In this document: positions 12,421 to 22,900 of the stretch, one piece after another
Position numbering within the stretch: position 1 is the stretch's first letter
How the letters are laid out: each line of letters begins with the position of its first letter
NCBI GenBank assembly: GCA_019022495.1
Contig: JAFEKR010000043.1
Span: forward strand, 1-64,000
DNA: 64,000 bases
Source: Epichloe hybrida
Lineage: Eukaryota > Ascomycota > Sordariomycetes > Hypocreales > Clavicipitaceae
Direction of reading: 5' to 3'
The notes under the pieces: model-generated
What the model saw: only the letters and a program-made list of their open reading frames with translations
Databases searched by the model: none
Told to the model about the DNA's origin: nothing
Program-made: the position numbers and the translations under genes

Positions 12421-13280
12421 TAGCGGATAGCTAGTAGTAGTGCACTATTAATAAAGTCTACCTGCCTTTCATAGGATAAGGTAAATGCCTAGCTACCTTA
12501 CTTTACCTATATTTAGATTTACACGCTAAGGAAAAAGACAAAGATTAAGAAGGTAATCTCACTTAACCTTATTACAAATAAGCCAAGGAATATATGCTAG
12601 GTCCTGCCTAGCTAGATACTATAAGGTTAGATAACCTAGTCACCTTAGATTAACTACGTGTAGGGTAGCATAAGGGAAAGGCGAATAGTTACTAGTGGGC
12701 GGATTATAGCAAGTAATGTAGCCCTAATCCAGATACTATTAATATCCCACGTATAACAAATGGTTACGCTATACCTACACTTAAATTCCTATTTGGTAGC
12801 CTTTAATGAAATAGGTAGCTTTAACACTAGCTTTATTCGCTCTAGCCATGTATTACTATCCCTGCCTCCTACTCTTACTATAGTACCACTACTAGTAGCC
12901 TTTATTACTACCTACCTGCTAAGTAGCTAAAGAGAATTAACTACTAGTAATCTAGTAATAGCTTTGTAACTAAGGCTAATACTACTTGCCTATTACTAGA
13001 GGGTATTAGCGCTTATCTTAGCTATGCCTATAGTGTTATAAGTACTATTACTAGTGCTAGCCTTAACTACATTATCTTTAATAGCGTTTATACCACAGGC
13101 GTACTATAGTTAGAATACCTCTAGGAATATAGCCTAGTACACTAGAACTTACCTCTAAAGGAAATCATCATTACTATTACTAGGACTATTAGAGTCTAGC
13201 TGCTTGCTAGTAAAGCGCTCCCTTATCTAGTTTATAATTATAATTAATACGCTACTTTATTATTATCGCTAGCTCTTATA
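12421..13280. other. AT-rich spacer
   Basis: RIP-like composition. It may include a 5' extension of the decayed gene at 8653-12420, but I could not follow a frame with confidence. Nothing else is recognised. Confidence 0.5.
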
Positions 13281-13640
13281 AGGGCTAATACTCCGTTAGT
13301 AACTTTAGTGAGAGCTAGTGCTCCGTTAGTAACTTAGGTAGGGGCTGCTGCTCTATTAGTTACTCTTATAGGGGCTGCTGCTTTGTTAGTAACTCTTACA
13401 GGGGCTACTGCTTTATTAGTAACTCTTACAAGGGCTACTACTTTATTAGTAACTCTTATAGGGGCTACTACTTTGTTAATAACTCTTATAGGGGCTACTA
13501 CTTTATTAGTTACTCTCGCGGGGGCTATTACTTTATTAATAACTCTTATAGGGGCTACTACTTTATTAATTACTCTCACAAGGGCTACTACTTTATTAGT
13601 TACTCTTGTAGGGGCTACTACTTTATTTACTATTACTAAA
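13281..13640. repeat. 30-bp minisatellite, about 12 copies
   Basis: Tandem units of 30 bp such as GGGGCTACTACTTTATTAGT followed by AACTCTTATA. Because the unit is a multiple of three, both strands stay open over the array: ten-residue repeats ATTLLVTLIG on plus (13383-13760) and VTNKVVAPIR on minus (13334-13672). Openness on both strands is a property of the unit and not proof of coding. Variation between copies is mostly C/T and G/A transitions, consistent with RIP of a tandem array. Confidence 0.9.
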
Positions 13641-14660
13641 GTAAGCAGGCTCTTAACTCTCGCGGGGGTCATTACTACTATCTTCGCTATTACGACGGCT
13701 AATATTGCTACTTATATTACTACTACCTATATAAATCACAGACTATGTAATATCTGCTAGATCCTCCTTTGCTATAGTATTACCTTTAGGCTTATAGGAT
13801 ATACTATTAGTAAGTATATTCTCGCTACTTCCTATATTAATATTTTTAAGTGTAAAGGTAATAAAAGTAATTTATCCCTTATGCTATATCTTTGCTTGTT
13901 AACGCTAGCTATATTATACTAGATACCTAGCAGTGGAACTACCTGTAAGAGCTACTTGTAGCTATAGCACTGCTAATAGCTCTTCTAGCTATGGTAATGG
14001 ATTATTAAGTAGTAATAGTAGAGATAGCGCTAGTGAATTTATGCTTTAGGTACTGCTCTAAGTACTATGAATTAGATATCTTTGCTATACTATATTCTGC
14101 TATATAATTAGGGCTATTTACTCTTATTAAACCTCTTATAGAACTTGCCTAGTTACTTCTTCCCTCTTTTTCTCCTACTACACTTATTACTTATTAGTTT
14201 TTCTTTTTCTCTTTTCTTTCTTAGATAGTAGTAAATGTTTGCGACCACGCCTAGGCGCGCTTGCCTCTAGAGGTAGATTAGAAGGCATAATTTAAGTAAA
14301 TAATAATCTTAGTATTATTCTTTTTTTCTTATAAAGGAAGATAAAAATAGTAGGGATAAAACTCTAATTATAAGCTTTATATCTTTTAACCCTTATAGGC
14401 CTATGTGCCTCTTTTTTATTAGGTATATTCTATACTTCTTTACCTAAAACTTGTTTACTTACTTAAAGGAATCCTTAAACGTAATATTACTTTATACTAT
14501 ATATATGAGTAGCATAAATACTACACTACGGATCTGTAGGTAAGATATAATTTGGCTAAATGTTTTATACTAGCTTTACAAGGCTAATGCTAATCCGCAA
14601 ATTAGAAAAAATGCTAATTTATGGATTAGAAAAGGGCCTAGGTTAGGTACTCTTATAATA
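13641..14660. other. AT-rich spacer
   Basis: AT-rich sequence with a few better preserved CpG-containing patches around 14240-14290. At its right edge are two adjacent palindrome-family copies (14590-14629). No gene is seen. Confidence 0.6.
14590..14629. repeat. Two adjacent variants of the CTAATCCGCGGATTAG palindrome
   Basis: CTAATCCGCAAATTAG at 14590-14605 and CTAATTTATGGATTAG at 14614-14629, each differing from the consensus by transitions only. They sit immediately before the 60-bp satellite. Confidence 0.7.
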
Positions 14661-15250
14661 TGTATAAATTACATATGTAAAGCATTTAGTGTTACAAAAG
14701 TAATTCCCTTATACGCGCAATCTTTATTGTATATACGCAAGGCATTTGGCGTTATAAAAGTAATTCTCCTACACACATAATCTTTATTATATGTGCGCAA
14801 GGCATTTGGCGTTATAGAAGTAATTTTCCTACATGCGCAATCTTTATTATATATACGTAAGGCATTTGGCGTTATAGAAGTAATTCTCCTATATACGCAA
14901 TCTTTATTATATATCCGTAAGGCATTTAGCGTTACAAAAGTAATTCCCTTACGCGCGTAATCTCTATTATATATATGCAAGGCATTTGGCGTTATAGAAG
15001 TAATTCTCCTACACACGCAATCTTTATTATATGTCCGTAAGGTATTTGGCGTTATAGAAGTAATTCTCCTACATACGTGATCTTTATTATATGTACGTAA
15101 GGTATTTGGCGTTATAAAAGTAATTCTCCTATATACGCAATCTTTATTATATATACGTAAGGCATTTGGCGTTATAGAAGTAATTCTCCTATGCGCGTAA
15201 TCTCTATTATATACGCGTAAGGCATTTGGTATTACGTAAGTAATTTTCCT
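14661..15250. repeat. 60-bp satellite, block A (about 10 copies)
   Basis: Exact 60-bp period. Each unit holds GGCATTTGGCGTTATAGAAG, then TAATTCTCCTACACACGCAA, then a TCTTTATTATATATACGTAA-like part. Minus-strand translation gives a 20-residue repeat of the form ITSITPNALRIYNKDYACRR, open over 14669-15016 and then broken. The copies differ mostly by transitions. Confidence 0.93.
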
Positions 15251-15368
15251 TTATATAAGATTTTTCTACTCTTTTTTTTTATTAGCTTAGAAGCTACCTT
15301 ACTACCTTTATTACCCTATACTTTTCCTCTTTTAGTAATTTTTTTTTACTATAGGCTACCTTATATAG
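15251..15368. repeat. Satellite-associated spacer repeat (four copies)
   Basis: A segment of about 120 bp with TTTTTCTACTCTTTTTTTTT, TTAGCTTAGAAGCTACC and TTACCCTATACTTTTCCTCT follows each main satellite block. Copies lie at 15251-15368, about 16021-16140, about 16641-16765 and about 17581-17700. Blocks A, C, D and E therefore each end in the same module, which points to duplication of whole block-plus-spacer cassettes. Confidence 0.9.
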
Positions 15369-15535
15369 AAAGTATTTAGCGTTATAAAAGTAATTCTCTT
15401 ATGCGCGTAATCTCTATTGTATATGCGTAAGGCATTTAGCGTTACAAAAGTAATTCTCCTATGCGTGTAATCTTTATTGTATGTGCGTAAGGTATTTAGT
15501 ATTATAGAAGTAATTCTCTTACATATATAGTATTA
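15369..15535. repeat. 60-bp satellite, block B (about 3 copies)
   Basis: Same 60-bp unit as block A, about 2.8 copies, starting directly after the first spacer copy. Confidence 0.9.
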
Positions 15536-15789
15536 ATTCCTTCGGATTTTTATTGGTTTAATTATTACTAAAGACTAGACTAATTATAGGTCTAGCGTAA
15601 TGCACGTAATGCGATTAGCTACACTAATTTGCTACCCCCTCTCTTACCCTATATACGGATTTCGCTTACTTTCCTAGCATCTAGACTTTCCCTCTCTTCT
15701 CCCTCTTCTTTCCTAGCTAATTATCTAACTATTATTAACTTTAATATTATAGGATTATTACCTATGTAGGCACCTTAGTGTAACTAATA
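15536..15789. other. Unique sequence inside the satellite field
   Basis: About 250 bp unlike the satellite or its spacer. It retains some normal-composition words around 15595-15640. No coding frame is seen. Confidence 0.6.
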
Positions 15790-16020
15790 CATAGTCTTTA
15801 TTATATATGCGTAAGGCATTTAGTGTTATAAAAGTAATTCTCCTACACACGTAATCTTTATTATATACACATAAGGTATTTAGCGTTACAAAAGTAATTC
15901 TCCTATATGCGTAATCTTTATTATATGTGCGTAAGGCATTTGGCGTTACAGAAGTAATTATCCTATGCACGTAATCTCTATTATATATATGTAAGGTATT
16001 TAGTATTACGTAAGTAATTT
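15790..16020. repeat. 60-bp satellite, block C (about 4 copies)
   Basis: Same unit in the same orientation, ending in the second spacer copy. Minus-strand reading is open (15758-16030) with the 20-residue repeat. Confidence 0.9.
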
Positions 16021-16140
16021 TCCTTTGCATAAGATTTTTCTACTCTTTTTTTTTATTAGCTTAGAAGCTACCTCATTACCCCTATTACCCTATACTTTTC
16101 CTCTTTTAGTAATTTTTTTTTACTATAGGCTACCTTATAT

Positions 16141-16640
16141 AGAAAGTATTTAGCATTATAGAAGTAATTCTCCTACACACGTGATCTCTATTATATATAC
16201 GCAAGGCATTTAGCGTCATAGAAATAATTCTCTTATATACGCAATCTTTATTATATATACGCAAGGCATTTGGCGTTATAGAAGTAATTCTCTTACGCGC
16301 GTAATCTTTATTGTATATACATAAGGCATTTAGCATTATAAAAGTAATTCCCTTACACGCACAATCTTTATTATATATACGCAAGGCATTTAGCATTATA
16401 GAAGTAATTCTCTTATATACGCGATTTTAATTATATATATATAAGGCATTTAGTAATTTTCTTACATACGTAATCTTAGTTGTATATACGCAAGGCATTT
16501 AGCGTTACAGAAGTAATTATCCTACACGCGCGATCTTCATTATATATGCGTAAGGCATTTAGCGTTATAGAAGTAATTCTCTTACGCGCGTAATCTCTAT
16601 TATATGTGCGTAAGGCATTTAGTATTACGTAAGTAATTTT
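16141..16640. repeat. 60-bp satellite, block D (about 8 copies)
   Basis: Same unit. The copy near 16441-16470 lacks about 20 bp, which shifts the phase of the array and breaks the minus-strand reading frame there. The block ends in the third spacer copy. Confidence 0.9.
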
Positions 16641-16764
16641 CCTACGCATAAGATTTTTTTACTCTTTTTTTTAATTAGCTTAAAAGCTACTTTACTACCC
16701 CTATTACCCTATACTTTTCCTCTTTTAGCAATTTTTTTTTCTACTATAGGCTGCCCTACTATAC

Positions 16765-17580
16765 ATAGAAAGCATTTAGTAGTTATAAAAGTAATTCTCC
16801 TACACACGTAATCTTTATTGTATATGCGCAAGATATTTAGCATTATAAAAGCAATTCTCCTACGCGCGTAATCTTTATTGTATGTGCGTAAGGCATTTAG
16901 CATTACAGAAGCAATTCTCCTACGCGCGCAATCTTCATTATATATGCGTAAGATATTTAGCATTATAGAAGCAATTCTCCTATACGCATAATCTTTATTA
17001 TATGTGCGCAAGGCATTTAGCATTACAGAAGCAATTCTCCTACGCGCGCGATCTTTATTATATGTGCGCAAGATATTTAGCATTATAGAAGCAATTCTCC
17101 TACGCACGCGATCTTTATTATATGTGCGCAAGGTATTTAGCATTACAGAAGTAATTCTCCTATGCGCGTAATCTTTATTATATATGCGCAAGATATTTAG
17201 CATTATAGAAGCAATTCTCCTACGCGCGCGATCTTTATTATATATGCGTAAGGCATTTAGCATTATAGAAGCAATTCTCCTACGCGCGTAATCTTCATTA
17301 TATATATGCAAGATATTTAGCATTATAGAAGTAATTCTCCTACGCGCGCGATCTTTATTATATGTGCGTAAGGCATTTAGCATTATAAAAGCAATTCTCC
17401 TACGCGCGCGATCTTTATTATATATGCGTAAGATATTTAGTATTATAAAAGTAATTCTCCTACGCGCGCAATCTTTATTATATGTACGTAAGGCATTTAG
17501 CATTATAAAAGCAATTCTCCTACGCACGCAATCTCTATTATATGTGCGTAAGGTATTTGGCATTACGTAAGTAATTTTCC
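16765..17580. repeat. 60-bp satellite, block E (about 13 copies, dimeric)
   Basis: The longest and most regular block. Units alternate almost strictly between an AAGGCATTTAGC type and an AAGATATTTAGC type, so the true higher-order period is 120 bp. The minus strand stays open for 292 codons (16709-17587) with a 20-residue repeat alternating SIMLNALRTYNKDRARRR and SIMLNILRIYNKDYARRR forms. It is basic and rich in Arg, Asn and Tyr. Whether it is ever expressed cannot be told: a unit divisible by three is open by default once one copy is open. CpG-rich words (ACGCGCGCG) are well kept. Confidence 0.93.
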
Positions 17581-17774
17581 TACGCATAAGATTTTTCTAC
17601 TCTTTTTTTTAATTAGCTTAGAAGCTACCTTACTACCCCTATTACCCTATACTCTTCCTCTTTTAGCGATTTTTTTTTTCTGCTATAGGCTGCCTCACTA
17701 TGCACGCAAAGTTACCGCGCGCGCGCCCACACCGCCCGCCTCACCCTGACCCTATGCACCCACCGATCTAGGAG

Positions 17775-18560
17775 CTAACCCTAAAGGACATAAAAGCCCT
17801 TAATTACCGCCTAAAGTGGTAAATAAATTACCTAGAGAGAGGTCTAATATTCATCCTAATTAACCTTAAGAAGGCAAAGCTCTTTGCCTTTATAAATAAA
17901 TCCTTTACTAATAACTAGGACCTATTCTTATAACTAGAATATGTACTTATCCTAGCAAATAAAGACTACACTAATAGCAAGTTTATAATTAAAGGTAATA
18001 TTATACACTTTAGCTTAATAAAGAGCAAGAGAGTTATATAAAGCATGCTTACCTTAGAAGTCTATAGTATAGTAGCTAGTGTTAATATAGCTTACGTAAT
18101 TACAACCACCCTAAACTTAGTTACTAACTAACTAAAGCTCCTAAAGATCCTAGTTATTATATATATAGATTTATACTTCTTATATAAGTGCCTTATTAAG
18201 CTTAGTATAATAAAGGAGAAACGCCTAATAATTAATATTATAGCCCTTTAATAGTTATACAAACGCTAAGAATGTAAGAGACCTAGAAGGTGTGCTAGGA
18301 ATCCCAATAGACCAAAAGATCCGCCAATGCTAGCCGTTGCTAACATTGCACCTTACAATCACTTAAGACCTGTACTATTGCTTGCGCACCCTTGTGGGCT
18401 GCCCTATGGCCTCGCGCCCCACAACGTACAGCGCCTCACAAAGAACTCTATAAGATCTAATAGATTAACAAAGAGGATAACCTAGCTAATACCTTCATAA
18501 AGGCATTACCTAATAAGGCCCTTAAGAGCTTTATCTTAACTAACTAAAGAACTATCTAAA
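17775..18560 (+). pseudogene. Copia RNase H domain, RIP-killed and interrupted
   Basis: The plus-strand frame reads like the RT-RNase H linker and RNase H of fungal Copia polyproteins: KALNYRLKW and AKLFAFINKSFTNN near 17790-17915, then a KSKR and EVYS..ASVNIAYVITTTL segment, then the C-terminal WINKEDN.ANTF.KALPNKALKSF near 18452-18515. Several Trp and Gln codons are now stops. The same domain, in the same order, is present in the full elements at 49740-50290 and 60790-61330. An insertion splits the coding sequence at 18273. Confidence 0.85.
18273..18440. mobile_element. 168-bp TG...CA insertion with 5-bp target duplication
   Basis: Comparison with the two other Copia RNase H regions shows foreign sequence here. 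It starts TGTAAGAG, ends CCTCACA and is flanked by AAGAA on both sides (18268-18272 and 18441-18445). TG...CA ends with a 5-bp duplication fit a solo LTR or a very small non-autonomous LTR element. Unlike its host it is rich in CpA/TpG and GC, so it arrived after the host was mutated or is too short to be a RIP target. It has no coding capacity. Confidence 0.75.
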
Positions 18561-19045
18561 TAAAGGGATAGGTTACCTACACATAACATATATATAGTAA
18601 GAGAAAAAGGTAATTCTCTAGGAGGGTAACCATAGGGATAAGATAGTAATATATAGAGGATTTACGCCCCTGTAGTTAATATCCCTAGCAGCCACAACCA
18701 CGCTAGCTTACTAGGCCCTCCTAGTAGACTATAGAGATTAATAGTAGTGCGTAGGAGAATAAAAGTGTTACTAAGGAGAAGGAAGATATTATATACACGC
18801 TATAATATAGTATATATATTATTTTAAGGAAAAGAAAGGATTTAGAAGGACTTACTTATTCTTATATAGGCTTACAGGCTAAGCAAGATTATTATTTCCC
18901 TTTTATTAGTAACTATACGCCTAGACAGGCTATAAGTTCTTTTCCTTACATCCCCTATTAATTATATTCTTAATTTATCTTTCCTTTTTTATTTCTATAA
19001 TTAATATTACGTGTTAATAATTATATTAAAAGAGAGAAGTTTTAG

Positions 19046-19354
19046 TGTTAAAATAAAGGTAATATTAATTACGTATCGTAGCTATAATTACCTAGTAGAA
19101 GCTTAGGCTACGCGCAGACCCCACACGTGACCTATAACCTAGCACGTTAATTGGCTAGGAAATGTGGGGATATAAACGCGCAACCTCTTTTCCCTTTATG
19201 TATTATAACTTCTAGCTTTTTACCTCTCTTTTCTAATAACTTAATTAATTATAATAACAGATAACGTAGCCTAGAATAGATAATTAATAACAATACTATT
19301 CTTTAGGCTTACGACTGTATTACACATTGAATTCAATACCCTGTGAATCCAACA
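19046..19354 (+). repeat. 3' LTR of the truncated Copia element
   Basis: 309 bp from TGTTA to CCAACA. It aligns along its whole length with the 307-bp LTR at 63626-63932, sharing words such as GACCCCACACGTGACCTATA and TAACAGATAACGTAGCCTAG. Differences are mainly transitions, and this copy is more mutated in its first third. Confidence 0.9.
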
Positions 19355-19364
19355 TATATTCTAT

Positions 19365-19558
19365 GTGTTAAAAAGAGAAGTCAAAAGCTAGAATTTATAA
19401 TACTAGAAGGGAAAGGGTAGCTATATATTTATAGCCTTATATTTCCTAGCTAATTAATAGGCTAGGTTATAGGTTACGTGTAGGGCGCGCGCGTGGCCTA
19501 AGCTTTTGCTAGGGAATTGCGGCTACGACGCGCGATTAATATTACCTTTGTTCTAATA
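19365..19558 (-). repeat. Inverted, truncated LTR of the same Copia family
   Basis: The reverse complement matches the first two thirds of the LTR at 63626-63932: it starts at the AGAACAAAGG end (19558), continues through GCGCGTCGTAGCCGCAATT and stops after the AATTCTAGCTTTT part (19365). It lies directly beside the 3' LTR at 19046-19354 in the opposite orientation, so the two form a near head-to-head pair just outside the gene island. Confidence 0.8.
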
Positions 19559-19707
19559 AAAAGATTTTAATACTATTTTAAGGTAATATAATAGTATAGT
19601 ATAAATAATATCTTAATATAAATAAATAAACTATTATATTTAATATTATGTACACCCACTCGTGAGTAATTGCCCCTTAGTAGATGCTAGGTGGGCATGC
19701 TCATAGA

Positions 19708-19930
19708 TCACGCAGGAAGTTTCTCCAGATGCTCAGGCAACCCGTCCGCACCGAGCCCAGTTCCACGACGAACGTTATGCCAGGCGGCGAAATAGACTAG
19801 AGGCGTAAGTGGCAGCGGGAGACCCTGAGGAAGAAGATGGTGGGGATGCTGGACGACCTTTGGACGAGTCTTACTTGTAGCGGTATATATTTTGGGTGAG
19901 GAAGTAGCGCATGGCAATGCGTGATGTTTG
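19708..19930 (-). pseudogene. 3'-terminal exon relic of an unidentified gene
   Basis: The minus strand reads MRYFLTQNIYRYK, then a plausible GTAAGA...CTCAG intron of about 50 bp, then GLPLPLTPLVYFAAWHNVRR and a further 18 residues to a stop at 19708. Composition and splice signals look like a genuine fungal last exon, but nothing upstream extends it: the PKS stop lies at 19974, and an in-frame TGA precedes the segment. It may be the tail of a cluster gene whose body was lost. Family not recognised. Confidence 0.35.
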
Positions 19931-19973
19931 GGTGTCTATTCCTCAAACTTGTCCCTTCTCCCTCGATGGCTAG

Positions 19974-22900
19974 TTACACCTTCTCTTGAGTAGCTGCATC
20001 GTATTTGTCCTTTAGTCGCCCGGCCGCCAGCCGGCCCAACGACAGGACGGTGTCCGCTTCCAGTATTTCGGGCACCGTCATCTCCGTGCCCAGATTCTGT
20101 CGGACCCAGTTGCGCATCTCAATCATGATCAGCGAGTCCACGCCCAGATCCACGAAGCGCACCTGCAGACCCAGATCATCATCCTCGGCCACGCGCAGGA
20201 TGCTGTTCAAGTGGTGGCCAATCTCCTGCGCGAGGGTCCGGATACTGTCGTCGCTGCCGAGCATGGCCGGGTTGTCCGCGACGGAAGCCAGGAACCGTGC
20301 CAGTGTGTTGTCGGCGGCAGTACCGCTCGCGACGGCAGCGTGGTGGCTGTCATCGTCATCGTTCCGGCACGCTACCATGCGGCGGTCGCGTCGCCAGACA
20401 ACTCGGTTCCGCGGATCCGACATGGGCAGCGTCGCCCGCAGGCCCAGGCCTAGCTGGTGGAAGTTCGTGTACGCATCCACGTTGGTCGCGGGCGGCGGGG
20501 ACTGGCACGCTGATGAGCGCCAGATCATGAGCTCCAGGGCCTCGAGGAGGTCCCGCTCCGTCAACATCCAATACGCGCTGGCCCGGAGTGCCTCTAGGAC
20601 GCCTGGGTTCGTGGTGGCGAGCGACCCTACGTCTTCCATGACACCGACGTCGATGACGCTGGCCGGCAAACCCAGCCCTTGTCGGTACTGCGCGAAGCTG
20701 TCCTGAAACGTGTTGGCGGCGGCGTAGTTTGCCTGGCCCCATTGGCCTACTAATCCGCATACTGAGCTGAACATGACAAAGAAGTCAAGATTGTCACCCA
20801 ACGCCTTGTGCAGGTTCCAGGTGCCTCGTACTTTTGGCGTCATGACCCCATTCCATTCGTCCATGGTCATTTTTTCAAGTGATTGGTCCTTTTCAACGGT
20901 CAGTTCAGTCGGGTAATCTACAAGTATCATCTATTAAAATTAAAATGGGTGAGTATTTTTTTTACCTTTAAGATGTAAGACATCTGCATCACTCCGGCAA
21001 TCTGTTTTTCTGCACCGGCAACTGCCCGCCTTACATCATCAAGGCTTCCGACGTCGCCTGAGAAAGCCTGAGCTGAGCATCCTGATGCTTCCAACTGGTC
21101 GAAAAAAGCCCCATGGACGTCTCGCTTTGCAGCCGACCTCGAGAAGAAGATTAGGTTCCTCGCTCCACGCTCGACCATCCATGTTGCTACGGCCTGACCC
21201 AGACCTCCCAGTCCGCCCACGAGAATGTAGGAGACTTGGGCCCGAAACAGGTCGCGCTGGCCTAGGACAGCCATGCCCGGAAGCACAGTGGGATCTGAAG
21301 GCATGCGGATCACCACCTTGCCATCGTGATCCCTCTTTTGCATGAACTGGAACGCTTCCGAGATACTGCTGGCATCGAATACCGTGATTGGGTGGAAAGG
21401 TTTGATCTCACCAGCCTCGTACATGGCAACGATGGTTTCCAGCAAATTCCTCGCCTCCAGGGGCCTGCCTTTGCAGAGACGGGCAATATCTACCCCGAAA
21501 AAACCACGATTGTCGTGAAACAAGTCGAGGGCCAGCTTGCCATGACCAGTAATGTCGCGCTTGCCGAGCTCTATCATGACGCCACTCTCAGCGACGCACT
21601 GCCACGACGTGTGCAGCAGGTCCCCGGACAAAGAGTTCATGACGACGTCTACGCCTCTGCCGCCCGTGGCTCTTTTTATGTCGGAAAAGAACGAGTTATC
21701 GACAGAGCTGAAGATGCAGTCTCTGGCCAGGCCAAACGTTTCTGCCAGAAAGGTTGCTTTCTTTTCCGAATCTGTCGTCGCGTATACCTAAACAAGCATC
21801 AGCTGTTTTTTTTTCTTTTTTTTTCTTTTTTTTGGGAGAGGATTGGACGTGGCCGGGTGGATGTCCTACCTCAGCCCCGATGGCTTTGCAGATGTATATG
21901 GCGGCTATGCCCGCTGGTCCTGCTGCATCTTGAACAAGTATGGTCTGCTCAGAGGGTTCGTCAGTACCAATAGCACGGGTAGTCTGGGGAAATGTGCATC
22001 TACTCACCTGACCCCTTTCCAGATGACCAACGCGCAGGAGCCCCCGTATCACAGTCGCGTAGATGGATGGCATAGTGGCCGCCTCCTCGAAGCTGAGATC
22101 CATGGGAATCTTCACGCACCTCTTCGAAGCCGTCCTGAGCTTCGAGCAGAGCGACTGTTCGCTAAGAACCATGACACGATCACCCGCCTGGAGCTCCTGT
22201 ACCTCAGACCCGACCCGGTGTACTACTCCAGCACATTCGTAGCCGAAATCGTCGCCATCTATGACGCCCATGGCGACGTAGACGTCCTTGTTATTCATAC
22301 CGGCCGCGCAAACATCCACCTCGACCTCGGTCGGGCCCAGGGCACTTTCGCACGGCCACACGGCCCAGCGAAGGGTCTGTAAGTTACCCTTCTTCCCGTT
22401 CTGGAGGCGCCTAGCACTAGCCGTGCCCTGCTGCACTCCGACGTCTTCCAGCTCTCTCGTCACTGAAACGTTTCTGAACCGGCTGATGTAGACAACGTCG
22501 TCGCGAAGCGCGTACTCATAGTCCGGATCCGTCTCCCCCGTCCGATCCCCACTGGTGCGCAGCAGCTTCTCCAACACCTTGACGGCGGCGTTCCACGCCC
22601 GGTCGTCGAGGCAGTCCAACTCGAGGACCCCGAGCGGCAGAAGCAGCTCGGACCGAACCGTGCGCGCCATGCCGGTTATGAGCGAGTACCGGGGATCCGA
22701 AGCCGCCACCTGCGCCGGGCGGGTGAGCCAGAGGATCGGGCGCTCACCGAACCCGCACAGGAAATCGACCAGGTCGCGGAACTCGCGCTCCGTCACATCG
22801 TGGAGGAAAGCCGACTCGAGCTCGTAGGTGCAGACGACGGCCTGGCCTGGCGGTGGCGTCTGCGCCAGAGTGCAGCGGTCCACTTCGAAGCCTCTGGCGC

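Larger units (their letters stand above)
17765..19354 (+). mobile_element. 5'-truncated Ty1/Copia element
   Basis: Only the RNase H end of pol and the 3' LTR remain. The left part is missing: the element begins abruptly beside the last satellite spacer, with a short GC-rich stretch at about 17711-17760. The LTR belongs to the same family as 63626-63932. Coding sequence is full of TAG/TAA at former Trp/Gln, so it is RIP-killed. It is interrupted by a 168-bp insertion at 18273-18440. Confidence 0.88.

Noticed and set aside
14661..17580. CRISPR array
   Set aside because: Direct tandem repeats without unique spacers of constant length, in a eukaryotic genome with telomere and introns.
16709..17587. 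292-codon minus-strand frame called as a gene
   Set aside because: The frame is the translation of the 60-bp satellite. It is open because the unit is a multiple of three. Kept as a repeat, with expression left as an open question.
20005..20706. 233-codon plus-strand frame opposite the PKS C-terminus
   Set aside because: Shadow of the PKS KR/ACP coding strand in GC-rich DNA. Arg/Ser-rich antisense composition and no domain.
21788..21869. Frame break in the PKS ER region caused by a poly-T tract
   Set aside because: The poly-T/poly-A tract lies wholly inside an 82-bp intron with good GT and AG ends.
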